Shown one piece after another: positions 45,372 through 53,079 of a DNA stretch of 64,000 nt (position 1 is the stretch's first letter; each line of letters opens with the position of its first letter). The notes below the pieces were generated by a model, which saw nothing but the letters and a program-made list of their open reading frames with translations, had not been told where the DNA came from and did not search any database. Both the position numbers and the translations under genes were made by a program. This DNA is from Olsenella sp. (GTDB taxonomy: Bacteria > Actinomycetota > Coriobacteriia > Coriobacteriales > Atopobiaceae), in contig JALCMG010000001.1 of assembly GCA_022648325.1 (NCBI GenBank), forward strand, positions 62,001 through 126,000, in the 5' to 3' direction.

Positions 45372-45833
45372 TTAGTTGAGTGACGTGTGCCACGGCTCGT
45401 TGGAGTCCGGGCTCCAATACCCCTTTACGAATCCGAAGCCGTCCGGCGACATGGCGGTGAGGCGCGCCCAGCTCTCGCCGTTCTCGTGGACGTAGTTGTG
45501 AATCACGAAGTAGCCCTTATAGTATGCAGTGGCAACCTCGCCGCGCGTGCGGTTGGTGGCGTGCCCATCGTTCGAGGTGCTGCCGTCGATGTAAAAGTTG
45601 ACCCGGTTCATGTCGAGGTCTTTAATCTCGAGGAAGCAGACCGAATCGGCATCCTTTGGCTGCCATTCCGCTCCCTGAGTGGCATATGTGCCGGAGAACC
45701 AGAAGGAGTACCAGCGGTTTGTGGTGTTGCCCGCCGCAAGGGCGGGGGTCGTGGTGAACAGGACGGACGCGAGCGCTATCTGGAGGCCCAGCAAGGCGCG
45801 TGCTGCTCGATGAAAGTGGGCGGCGTTACTCAT
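45372..45833 (-). CDS. Secreted WSPDS-ending protein A (paralogue of 43962-44423)
   Basis: A 153-residue preprotein with the same signal peptide as protein B apart from three substitutions (TTTPALA against TASPAFA). The mature part has YSFWFSGTYATQGAEW, CFLEIKDLDMNRVNFYIDGS and the shared tail YFVIHNYVHENGESWARLTA to WHTSLN, ending with WSPDSNEPWH. It contains a single Cys. DNA near the 5' end is identical to the paralogue for more than 60 bp, indicating recent duplication or gene conversion of the ends. First gene of the cluster, so its promoter should control the secreted proteins. Confidence 0.65.
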   Translation of the reverse strand: MSNAAHFHRAARALLGLQIALASVLFTTTPALAAGNTTNRWYSFWFSGTYATQGAEWQPKDADSVCFLEIKDLDMNRVNFYIDGSTSNDGHATNRTRGEVATAYYKGYFVIHNYVHENGESWARLTAMSPDGFGFVKGYWSPDSNEPWHTSLN

Positions 45834-45877
45834 GGTCTCTCCTAACTCTGTCCGATTGGCCGAAATGGCTAACGGCT

Positions 45878-45907
45878 AGCCTAGAAACAACCTATCACCA
45901 GCCTCAA
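45878..45907 (-). promoter_or_regulatory. Candidate promoter of the secreted-protein unit
   Basis: On the minus strand TTGAGG, an 18-bp spacer and TAGGCT lie 45-74 nt upstream of the start at 45833. Confidence 0.45.
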
Positions 45908-46033
45908 GGCATGCACCCTTATACAGGCGAGCGCTCGATTCTCTCCCGTAAGCGGATGCTCTGTACCAAATACCGTATTTTGAGAGCAGCTTTTGAGTCC
46001 AGTCCATATACCGCAGATATCGATTTCATGATT

Positions 46034-46122
46034 AACAGCTAATTAATATCGAATTAATTAGCTGTTTTACAGAAATAATTCTGTTTTCCTTTTCTAGACA
46101 TGATGCATGGCATGATGCATGG
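46034..46122. repeat. AT-rich palindromes and tandem 12-mer at the island edge
   Basis: AACAGCTAATTAAT (46034-46047), loop ATCGA and its perfect complement (46053-46066) form a 14-bp stem. A second palindrome ACAGAA-ATAA-TTCTGT follows at ~46069. Then CATGATGCATGG occurs twice in tandem (46099-46110 and 46111-46122), each copy itself containing the palindrome ATGCAT. The region 45834-46178 holds no gene and contrasts sharply in composition with the surrounding G+C-rich DNA. Confidence 0.85.
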
Positions 46123-46178
46123 TTTTTAGGATACATTCAGATTACTGGACACGCGCGTCACAGGCGACGGGTGCCGTG

Positions 46179-47057
46179 CTACAGCTCCAGCCCCGCTGCC
46201 CCCTTCGTACGGAACAGCTCGATCATCTCTCCCGTGAGGCTGGCGTGGTCATTCGTCCGCTCCAGCGGAATCTCGTCCGGGGCAAACCAACGCGTCTCAG
46301 CAAGCTCCTGGTGGTCGGTCCGTATGCGGCGGCTTCCGTCAACGTGACACCAAAAGCCCATGAGCAGCGTGTCCGAGAAGGGCCAGGGTTGGCTCTTGTA
46401 GAAGCGCAGGTCGCGCACGCGCAGTCCCACCTCCTCCATGACCTCACGGCGCACGGTGTCCTCCACGGACTCGCCAATCTCGGTGAACCCGGCTACAAGC
46501 GCCCACAGCTTGAGCGCGCGTCCCTGGTAGCGCGTGAGCACGATCCTCTCGCCATCCGTCACGGCGGCAATCACGCCCGGCTGAATCTTGGGATACACAA
46601 TCCTTGCGCAGTTGGGGCACACAATCTCGCGGCTGCGAGGGGCAAGCTCCATCTCGTGTCCACAGCGCGAGCAGAACCTGTTGTCCCGGTACCACGAGGC
46701 AAGCTGCGATCCCACGGCCGCCGCAAACGCGAGGTCGGCAGGCCCAACGCCGCGCAGCCAGCCAACGCGTTCGTAGGTAAAACCTACCGGCACCGCAACG
46801 TCCTCGTCCAGCGCAAGGAAGAAGTCCTCCTCGCCCACACGAAACGCAAAGACGGTGCACTCAGGTGCCGCGGGATAGTCCGCCAGCCGCGGCAGCTCGA
46901 TCGTCTCGCCCGAGGAAAACTCGTCCGCGCCGCGCTCGCCGGCGGCCACCACGCGCACAAGCGCTGAGCGGTCACGATAGTGCAGCACGTAGCTCTGGGG
47001 CTCCGGCTCCTTGGGCTCGAAGTGGTTGTCGTACGCCTTGCCCGTCTCCTGGATCAC
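46179..47057 (-). CDS. nudC: NAD+ diphosphatase (NADH pyrophosphatase/deNADding enzyme)
   Basis: A 292-residue NudC. It has the zinc ribbon CSRCGHE...CPNC, the Nudix box GFTEIGESVEDTVRREVMEEVGL in shortened form GFTEIGE...REVMEEVGL, and the NADH-specific SQPWPFSDTLLMGF (SQPWPF-x-x-S/T variant). NudC hydrolyses NAD(H) and removes NAD caps from RNA. GTG 47057 follows GGGGAGGGG. The upstream in-frame ATG at 47081 overlaps the palindrome. Divergent from degV. Confidence 0.92.
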   Translation of the reverse strand: MIQETGKAYDNHFEPKEPEPQSYVLHYRDRSALVRVVAAGERGADEFSSGETIELPRLADYPAAPECTVFAFRVGEEDFFLALDEDVAVPVGFTYERVGWLRGVGPADLAFAAAVGSQLASWYRDNRFCSRCGHEMELAPRSREIVCPNCARIVYPKIQPGVIAAVTDGERIVLTRYQGRALKLWALVAGFTEIGESVEDTVRREVMEEVGLRVRDLRFYKSQPWPFSDTLLMGFWCHVDGSRRIRTDHQELAETRWFAPDEIPLERTNDHASLTGEMIELFRTKGAAGLEL

Positions 47058-47072
47058 GTTCGCCCCTCCCCG

Positions 47073-47103
47073 ATGAGACAAAGGGAAACTCCCTTTGTCT
47101 CAT
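47073..47103. repeat. TGAGACAA-family palindrome 3
   Basis: ATGAGACAAAGGGA, loop AAC and exact complement, between the divergent nudC and degV starts. Same family as 25774 and 26441. Confidence 0.95.
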
Positions 47104-47166
47104 AGATATCCCTACAATAGCTACAAGATGCGTTGAAATATCACCACACGGGCTGCGGAGGCAACC

Positions 47167-48027
47167 ATGGCAGACTACATCCTCGTCACCGAGACCGGCT
47201 CCGACATCCATGAGGAGACCGCGCGTCGCCACGGCATTGTAGTTGTTCCCATGCACGTGAACTTTGGCGAACTCTCCCGCGACGACGATTCCTTCCCGCC
47301 CGAGGAGCTCTACGAGTACTACAAGACCACGGGCAAACTACCCCAGACCTCGGGCTGCACACCTGCAGACTTCTCCGCGGCCTTTGACCGCATACACGAG
47401 GAGTACCCCACGGCCAAGATCCTCTACCTGGCCTACTCCGCCGCAACCACGGTCTCCTACCGCAGCGCGCACCTCGCCGCGGAGGGCCGCGACTACGTGA
47501 CCATGATGGACACCAAGTCCGTCTCCTGCGCGCTGCGTCTGGTGGTTACCAACGTCGCCCGCATGATGGAGGTCAACCCCGATGGCACGGAAGACGAGGT
47601 CAGGGCCTTCGTCGAGAGCCAGGTGCGTCGCATCCGCTTTGCCTTCATCCCCGGCGACCTGGAGTACCTGCGTGCGGGTGGCCGCCTCTCCAACGTGGCG
47701 TTTCTCGGCGCGACGCTTTTGCGCATCAAGCCCACGGTCGAGGTGCTCGACGGCAAGCTCGTTGCCACAAAGAAGCGTCGCGGTGCCATGGTCAAGTGCG
47801 TGGGCCAGCTCGTCGAGGACTTCGTGACCCGCGAGCCCATGGACCTCTCGCGCGTGAACCTCACCTACACGGTGGGCAACGCTCCCGACCCCATCATCCA
47901 CGCGTTGGTCGAGAAGATCCTGCGCGACCACGGCGCGCAGGAGATCGAGTGGGTCAAGTCCGGCCGCGTGATTGCAAGCCACTCCGGTCCAGGCGCCTTT
48001 GGCATCGCGGCTGTGGCCGCCGAGTAA
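47167..48027 (+). CDS. DegV-family fatty-acid-binding protein (FakB-like)
   Basis: A 286-residue DegV protein: ILVTETGSDI at the N-terminus, TSGCTPADFSAAF (fatty-acid carboxylate-binding Thr-Ser region), AYSAATTVSYRSAH and the C-terminal HSGPGAFGIAAV signature. DegV/FakB proteins bind an acyl chain and present it to fatty-acid kinase FakA; no fakA is in this window. ATG 47167 follows GGAGG. Monocistronic and divergent from nudC. Confidence 0.9.
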   Translation: MADYILVTETGSDIHEETARRHGIVVVPMHVNFGELSRDDDSFPPEELYEYYKTTGKLPQTSGCTPADFSAAFDRIHEEYPTAKILYLAYSAATTVSYRSAHLAAEGRDYVTMMDTKSVSCALRLVVTNVARMMEVNPDGTEDEVRAFVESQVRRIRFAFIPGDLEYLRAGGRLSNVAFLGATLLRIKPTVEVLDGKLVATKKRRGAMVKCVGQLVEDFVTREPMDLSRVNLTYTVGNAPDPIIHALVEKILRDHGAQEIEWVKSGRVIASHSGPGAFGIAAVAAE

Positions 48028-48079
48028 GGACGGCACGCGGGACCCCGCGCCACCACGCCACCGCATCCCCGCTCCGCGC

Positions 48080-48949
48080 TCACGCCCGCTTGGTCGTAGT
48101 CCTTCTCAGCAGCATGGGGCCAAGCTCGCTTGCGAGCACGCCGAGAAACACCAGCGAGAACCCCAGGGCCAGCTGGGGCGTGGGCAGCTTGTGGTAGAAG
48201 ACCACGCTCGCGATGACCGCAAACACGCTCTCAAGCGAGAGGAGCAGCGCAGACTGCGCCGGCGGCACGACGGCCTGCCCAACGTTCTGGATAAGCGTTG
48301 TCACGCAGGACGAGAGAACCACCAGGTAGGCAAGGGAAAGCCAGAACGAGGTGCCAAGCCCAGACAGCGCAGGCGCCTGCTCGCCCAGAACCACCGGGAA
48401 CACGGCGCAGGTCAGAGACATGAAGCCCAGCTGCACAACAGAGATGGTGGTCATGTCGTGCGAGCCAGTAAGCCTGTCGACAAACACGATCTGGAGGGCA
48501 AAGAACACCGCCGAGAGAAGCGTGAGCCACTCGCCGGATCCCAGCGACGGGCGCATGTCATCCCCCAGCGAGATGAGCGCGATACCCACGATGCTCAGGA
48601 GCGCCGCCACCAGGCTCGACGCGCCGGGGTGCCTGCGGACGACCACCCAGTTGATAAACGGCACCAGCACGCAATAGGTCGCGGTGAGAAAGGCGCTTCT
48701 CCCCGGCGTGGTGTAGGCGAGGCCGAGGTTCTGGACGGCAAACCCCGCGCCATACAGCACGCCCAGGATTCCCCCCGCAAGAACATGGCTCCAGTCAAAG
48801 TTGTCGCGCAGCCGCTTCCGGTAGATGACCGCCATGAGCACGGTGGCGGTCAGGAAGCGAATGGCCATGAGCCAGCATGCGGGGGCAACGTCCAGTGTGT
48901 CTTTGATGACGACGAACGATGCGCCCCAGATGACGGCGCAGGACAGCAT
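48080..48949 (-). CDS. EamA/DMT-superfamily transporter
   Basis: A 289-residue membrane protein with ten predicted helices arranged as two EamA repeats. The first begins at the N-terminus (CAVIWGASFVVIKDTL) and the second near residue 145 (GEWLTLLSAVFFALQIVFVD). The conserved P-x-x-A-x-L-x-S-x-E-x-V pattern appears as PAQSALLLSLESVFAVIASV. Such proteins are metabolite/drug exporters of unknown substrate. ATG 48949 leaves almost no N-terminal extension; no better start is found upstream because of an in-frame stop. Confidence 0.85.
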   Translation of the reverse strand: MLSCAVIWGASFVVIKDTLDVAPACWLMAIRFLTATVLMAVIYRKRLRDNFDWSHVLAGGILGVLYGAGFAVQNLGLAYTTPGRSAFLTATYCVLVPFINWVVVRRHPGASSLVAALLSIVGIALISLGDDMRPSLGSGEWLTLLSAVFFALQIVFVDRLTGSHDMTTISVVQLGFMSLTCAVFPVVLGEQAPALSGLGTSFWLSLAYLVVLSSCVTTLIQNVGQAVVPPAQSALLLSLESVFAVIASVVFYHKLPTPQLALGFSLVFLGVLASELGPMLLRRTTTKRA

Positions 48950-49094
48950 CCCTATCTTCCATGCCCACAGGGGGGCGGCCCGTATGTCTCACACGTTTTG
49001 CATGCGGGCGATTATACGACCGGGAACGGTCTCACATAGCGGGCGCAGGGATTTTTCTCGCGCTCGCCTCGCAAGGCCCGCGCATGCCGTAAAC

Positions 49095-49200
49095 TTGGAA
49101 GTGCTGGAGGGATTCCGGCATCAGAGCTCTAACCGGCAATGCCGGCAACGATCGCGTCGGTGCAAGGGGCACCGACGAGGGAGTTCGGAGAGGAGAACAC
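49095..49200 (+). promoter_or_regulatory. Structured 5' leader of the Fe-S scaffold/GGGtGRT operon
   Basis: A TAAACT -10-like hexamer (49090-49095) is followed by a leader with two hairpins, CCGGC-AAT-GCCGG (49133-49145) and CGTCGGTGC-AAGGG-CACCGACG (49155-49177), and then the GGAGAGGAG ribosome-binding site. GGAGGGATTCCGGC near 49108 and GGCAACG-ATCG have superficial similarity to SAM riboswitch segments, but the rest of that fold is absent, so no ligand is claimed. Confidence 0.4.
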
Positions 49201-49935
49201 ATGCAGTATTCGGCAGAAGTGGAGCGCATGTGCCCGGTCGCCAAGGGCGCATACCACGGACCGGCGCCCATCCCCGAGGAGGGCAAGTGGGTCCAGGCAA
49301 AGGAAATCACTGACATCTCCGGCTACACCCACGGTGTTGGTTGGTGCGCCCCGCAGCAGGGTGCCTGCAAGCTCAGCCTCAACGTCAAGAACGGCGTCAT
49401 CGAGGAGTGCCTCATCGAGACCATCGGCTGCTCGGGCATGACGCACTCCGCCGCCATGGCCGCCGAGATTCTCCCCAAGAAGACCATCCTCGAGGCCCTC
49501 AACACCGACCTCGTCTGCGACGCCATCAACGTTGCTATGCGCGAGCTCTTCCTGCAGATCGTCTACGGCCGCAGCCAGACCGCGTTCTCCGAGGACGGCC
49601 TGCCCATCGGCACCGGCCTCGACGACCTCGGCAAGGGCCTGCGCTCCATGGTGGGCACCATGTACGGCACCGCCGCCAAGGGCGCCCGTTACCTCGAGCT
49701 CACCCAGGGCTACGTCACCCGCATGGCCATCAACAAGAACGACGAGATCGTGGGCTTTGAGTTCCTCAACCTCGGCAAGTTCACCGACGCCGTCAAGGCT
49801 GGCGTCGACCCGGCGGAGGCCGTCCAGAAGGCCATGGGCCACTACGGCCAGTGGGACCAGGCTGTGAAGTTCATCGATCCCCGCACCGACGAGGAGACCC
49901 ACAGCACCGAGTCCACGTTCCCCATCCACGAGTAG
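49201..49935 (+). CDS. Iron-sulfur cluster assembly scaffold-like protein (GGGtGRT partner)
   Basis: A 244-residue protein with conserved cysteines in GWCAPQQGACKLSLNVKNG and ETIGCSGMTHSAAMAAEILP, the NifU/IscU-like scaffold pattern, followed by a C-terminal extension (YLELTQGYVTRMAINKNDEI). In many anaerobes this gene directly precedes the GGGtGRT gene, as here. A role in Fe-S cluster or redox chemistry is inferred from the Cys motifs. ATG 49201 follows GGAGAGGAG. The codon usage is the high-expression type (strong C-ending bias). Confidence 0.8.
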   Translation: MQYSAEVERMCPVAKGAYHGPAPIPEEGKWVQAKEITDISGYTHGVGWCAPQQGACKLSLNVKNGVIEECLIETIGCSGMTHSAAMAAEILPKKTILEALNTDLVCDAINVAMRELFLQIVYGRSQTAFSEDGLPIGTGLDDLGKGLRSMVGTMYGTAAKGARYLELTQGYVTRMAINKNDEIVGFEFLNLGKFTDAVKAGVDPAEAVQKAMGHYGQWDQAVKFIDPRTDEETHSTESTFPIHE

Positions 49936-49965
49936 ACCCCGAGTAGAGAGAAGGAGGTACAGCAC

Positions 49966-50982
49966 ATGGCCATCACGTTCGAAGGCTACGAGCGCCGCAT
50001 CGCCCAGATCAACAAGGCGTGCGAGCAGTACGGCATCAAGGACCTCGAGGAGGCCCTCAAGCTCTGCACCGACCGTGGCTTCAACCCCTATGACATCACC
50101 ACCGGCATCCAGTCCATCGCGTTCGAGAACGCCAAGTGGGCTTACACCTTGGGCTGCGCCATCGCGCTGAAGAAGGCTGAGAAGGGCGGCCTCACCACGG
50201 CCTCCGAGGCTGCCGCCGCAATCGGCGAGGGCCTGCAGGCCTTCTGCGTCCCCGGCTCCGTCGCTGACGACCGCAAGGTCGGCCTTGGCCACGGCAACCT
50301 GGGCGCCATGCTCCTCGGTGAGGACACCGAGTGCTTCGCGTTCCTGGCTGGCCACGAGTCCTTCGCTGCCGCCGAGGGTGCCATCGGCATCGCCAACAAC
50401 GCCAACAAGGCCCGCAAGAAGCCGCTCCGCGTCATCCTGAACGGCCTTGGCAAGGACGCCGCCCAGATCATCGCCCGCATCAACGGCTTCACCTACGTGA
50501 AGACGCAGTTCGACTACTACACGAGCGAGCTCAAGGTCGTCGAGACCATCCCCTACTCTGACGGCCCGCGCGCCAAGGTCAACTGCTACGGTGCCGATGA
50601 CGTCCGCGAGGGCGTTGCCATCATGTGGCATGAGAACGTCGACATCTCGATCACCGGCAACTCCACCAACCCCACCCGCTTCCAGCACCCCGTCGCGGGC
50701 ACCTACTTCAAGGAGCGTGTGCTTGCCGGCAAGAAGTACTTCTCCGTGGCTTCCGGCGGCGGCACCGGCCGTACGCTGCACCCGGACAACATGGCTGCCG
50801 GCCCCGCCTCCTACGGCATGACCGACACCATGGGCCGCATGCACTCCAGCGCCCAGTTCGCCGGCTCCAGCTCCGTACCTGCGCACGTCGACATGATGGG
50901 CCTCATCGGCATGGGCAACAACCCCATGGTTGGCTGCACCGTGGCCTGCGCCGTCGCCGTCGAGGAGTCCCTCAAGAAGTAG
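49966..50982 (+). CDS. GGGtGRT family protein
   Basis: A 338-residue protein named for its conserved GGGTGRTLHPDNMAAGP. Further constant segments are FEGYERRIAQINKACE at the start, FNPYDITTGIQSIAFENAKW, and GMGNNPMVGCTVACAVAVEE at the end. The biochemical role is unknown; its steady pairing with the scaffold-like gene suggests one complex. GAAGGAGG precedes ATG 49966. A strong terminator follows. The very uniform codon choice suggests high expression. Confidence 0.88.
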   Translation: MAITFEGYERRIAQINKACEQYGIKDLEEALKLCTDRGFNPYDITTGIQSIAFENAKWAYTLGCAIALKKAEKGGLTTASEAAAAIGEGLQAFCVPGSVADDRKVGLGHGNLGAMLLGEDTECFAFLAGHESFAAAEGAIGIANNANKARKKPLRVILNGLGKDAAQIIARINGFTYVKTQFDYYTSELKVVETIPYSDGPRAKVNCYGADDVREGVAIMWHENVDISITGNSTNPTRFQHPVAGTYFKERVLAGKKYFSVASGGGTGRTLHPDNMAAGPASYGMTDTMGRMHSSAQFAGSSSVPAHVDMMGLIGMGNNPMVGCTVACAVAVEESLKK

Positions 50983-51015
50983 GGCTTCACCTCTCGGCAT
51001 TGTTCAGCTTCATTT

Positions 51016-51048
51016 GGGGCCGTCACCTCGGGGTGGCGGCCCCTTTTT
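51016..51048 (+). terminator. Rho-independent terminator after GGGtGRT
   Basis: GGGGCCGTCACC, a TCGG tetraloop and GGTGGCGGCCCC are followed by TTTTT. Confidence 0.95.
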
Positions 51049-51228
51049 ACACATGTCCCTCGGTTGGCTTTCCCAAGGGCCCATCCCCCATGTCCAAAAA
51101 CCATGCTAGTTATGCATTTCTCTCGCAGAAAAGTGAGAATATCCGCATTCTGTACCGTTGACGGTATGATTCTACCTGCGAACGGCAAATTACCCCATCC
51201 ATAGACAGCGCAGCGAGAAGGAGCCCCC

Positions 51229-51954
51229 ATGCCCTACAACATCCTTGCCGAGTTCGGGAGTACGGCCCTCATGATCATCTTTGGCGTCGGCGTCCACTGC
51301 GACACCGTCCTCAAGGGGACCAAGTACCAGGGCTCCGGCCACATGTTCGCCATCACGACGTGGTCGTTTGGCATCTCGGTGTGCCTCTTCATCTTTGGTG
51401 GCTCGATCTGCATGAACCCCGCCATGGCACTTGCTCAGTGCATCCTTGGCCTTGTGCCCTGGAACATGTTTGTCCCGTATGTGATTGCCGAGATGCTCGG
51501 TGGCTTCGTGGGCGCCGTTGCAGCATGGTTCATGTACAAGGATGAGTTCAAGGACTCCGAGGGCGTCGTCGACCCCATTGCACAGCGCAATATCTTCTCG
51601 ACCAACCCCACCAAGAACAACCTCCCGCATGACTTCTTCTGTGAGGCGTTCTGCACGTTCTTCTTCATCACCGGCATCCTCGCCATTGCGCACTACGCTG
51701 GCGACAATCTGCTGCTGTGCGCCATCTGCGTTGGCCTTCTGGTGTGGGCAATTGGCATGGGCATGGGTGGCATCACCGGCTTCGCCATGAACCAGGCCCG
51801 CGACCTCGGCCCGCGCATGGCCTACCAGCTGCTTCCCATTAAGGACAAGGCAGACAACAACTGGAAGTACGGACTCACCGTCCCGGGCATCGCTCCGTTC
51901 GTGGGCGCAGCAGCGGCGGCCCTCTTTGTCCACGGGTTCCTCGGCCTGTTCTAG
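51229..51954 (+). CDS. Aquaporin/glycerol facilitator family protein (MIP)
   Basis: A 241-residue channel with six membrane helices. The first half-helix motif NPA is intact (GSICMNPAMALAQ). The second, normally NPAR, reads NQARDLGPRMAYQ. The Asp after Arg is the glycerol-facilitator-type residue, so a glyceroporin-like selectivity is plausible. ATG 51229 with GGAG upstream. It has its own transcript between the GGGtGRT terminator and a palindrome. Pro-to-Gln in the second pore motif is unusual but other members of the family tolerate changes here. Confidence 0.85.
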   Translation: MPYNILAEFGSTALMIIFGVGVHCDTVLKGTKYQGSGHMFAITTWSFGISVCLFIFGGSICMNPAMALAQCILGLVPWNMFVPYVIAEMLGGFVGAVAAWFMYKDEFKDSEGVVDPIAQRNIFSTNPTKNNLPHDFFCEAFCTFFFITGILAIAHYAGDNLLLCAICVGLLVWAIGMGMGGITGFAMNQARDLGPRMAYQLLPIKDKADNNWKYGLTVPGIAPFVGAAAAALFVHGFLGLF

Positions 51955-52034
51955 GATCCGCGACATAGCCTGAACCGTGCAGCGGCCGGCCCCTTTTGGG
52001 TGCTTGCCGCTTTTCTCCTCTCCTCTCTCCCCTC

Positions 52035-52123
52035 CCTCGTTCTTTATCGGCTTTTGTGAATGGCGATTGCCGCGACCTGCGGAAACGTCAGGTACTTTTC
52101 ACAGAAACCGATAAAGAACGAGG
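52035..52123. repeat. 89-bp palindromic element with ACCTGCGG centre
   Basis: CCTCGTTCTTTATCGG (52035-52050) and its exact complement (52108-52123) continue inward with TTTTGTGAA/TTCACAGAA. The centre contains CGACCTGCGGAAA at ~52072. The arms differ completely from the elements at 1248 and 18694 while the core motif is shared. It lies between the aquaporin and murI and may also act as a terminator (TTTTG follows the right arm). Confidence 0.85.
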
Positions 52124-52168
52124 TTTTGTTGGGGTGAGGTTGGGGTGCTCACCGGGAGTTGGGTTACG

Positions 52169-52957
52169 CTAGCGTCGTGCCAGCTCGAAAATCCTCCGGT
52201 AGAGAGCCAGCTCCTCTGGGGTGTCGATGCTCGAGCGAAGCTCCACGCTTCCCGCCTGGGAATCCGGGGCGAGAAGCCCCGCCGACTCCAGGCGGCGGCG
52301 CGTCTCCCGCGCCGTCCCCTCCCCGCCGTCATAGAGCGGGACATCACCCATGACCTCGCGAATCTGGTCGCGCACGAGAGGGTAATGCGTGCAGCCAAGA
52401 ACAACCGAGTCGACCTTGCCACGCCAGGGCCCAAGATAACGCTCGAGAAGCTCGAGAATTGCAGGCGAAGCGGGATTGCCCTTCTCAATGAGGTCTGCCA
52501 AGCCCACGCAAGGCACCTCGATGACCTCGGAATCCGCGCCCCAGCGGTCTTCCAGCCGCTGGAACTTGCCCAGTCGCAGCGTAGCCGCCGTAGCCATCAC
52601 CAGTATGCACCGGTGCCGCAGTGCAAGCGTAGCCGGCTTGAGCGCCGGCTCCACGCCAATCACGGGAATGCTGGGGTACGCAGCGCGCAGAGTCTGCGCA
52701 GCAACGGAGGTAGCGGTGTTGCAGGCGATGACCAGCGCCTTCGCACCCTCCCCTACAAGCGAGGTAGCAATGCTCTGCGAGAGCGACAGGACCTCCTCGG
52801 GAGTCTTGTCGCCATAGGGGGCGTGTGCGGAGTCGCCAAAGAAGACGAAGCGCTCGTGGGGGAGCTCGGCCACCAGGCAGCCCAAAACGGTGAGACCGCC
52901 GACTCCCGAGTCGAACACCCCCACAAAGCCCTTGTCCTGCGCGTCCCGCTCCGTCAT
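52169..52957 (-). CDS. murI: Glutamate racemase
   Basis: MurI supplies D-glutamate for peptidoglycan. The 262-residue protein has FDSGVGGLTVLGCL, FFGDSAHAPYGDK, the first catalytic Cys in ACNTATSVAA and the second in GCTHYPLVRDQI. ATG 52957 was selected because the upstream in-frame extension to 53047 reads into the promoter region of the divergent FKBP gene. Typical length. Confidence 0.93.
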   Translation of the reverse strand: MTERDAQDKGFVGVFDSGVGGLTVLGCLVAELPHERFVFFGDSAHAPYGDKTPEEVLSLSQSIATSLVGEGAKALVIACNTATSVAAQTLRAAYPSIPVIGVEPALKPATLALRHRCILVMATAATLRLGKFQRLEDRWGADSEVIEVPCVGLADLIEKGNPASPAILELLERYLGPWRGKVDSVVLGCTHYPLVRDQIREVMGDVPLYDGGEGTARETRRRLESAGLLAPDSQAGSVELRSSIDTPEELALYRRIFELARR

Positions 52958-53079
52958 GCATCCCTCCCCACGATACCTGCATGGAACCAGTATGCCACTC
53001 GCAGCCGAGAGCGTTGTGGCGTAGAGTTGTCGGCACTGCAACCACAAGCAGCCGCATGCGACCGCCCCAAGGAGAACCC

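Noticed and set aside
25774..47103. CRISPR array
   Set aside because: The repeated units are isolated, palindromic and tens of kilobases apart in part, without regular spacers.
49095..49180. SAM riboswitch before the Fe-S scaffold gene
   Set aside because: GGAGGGA and GGCAAC fragments are present but the P1 stem and kink-turn segments are not; the downstream genes are not methionine-related.
49129..51000. 623-codon minus-strand frame opposite the scaffold and GGGtGRT genes
   Set aside because: Shadow created by strong third-position GC bias; Gly/Ala/Val-rich and without motifs.
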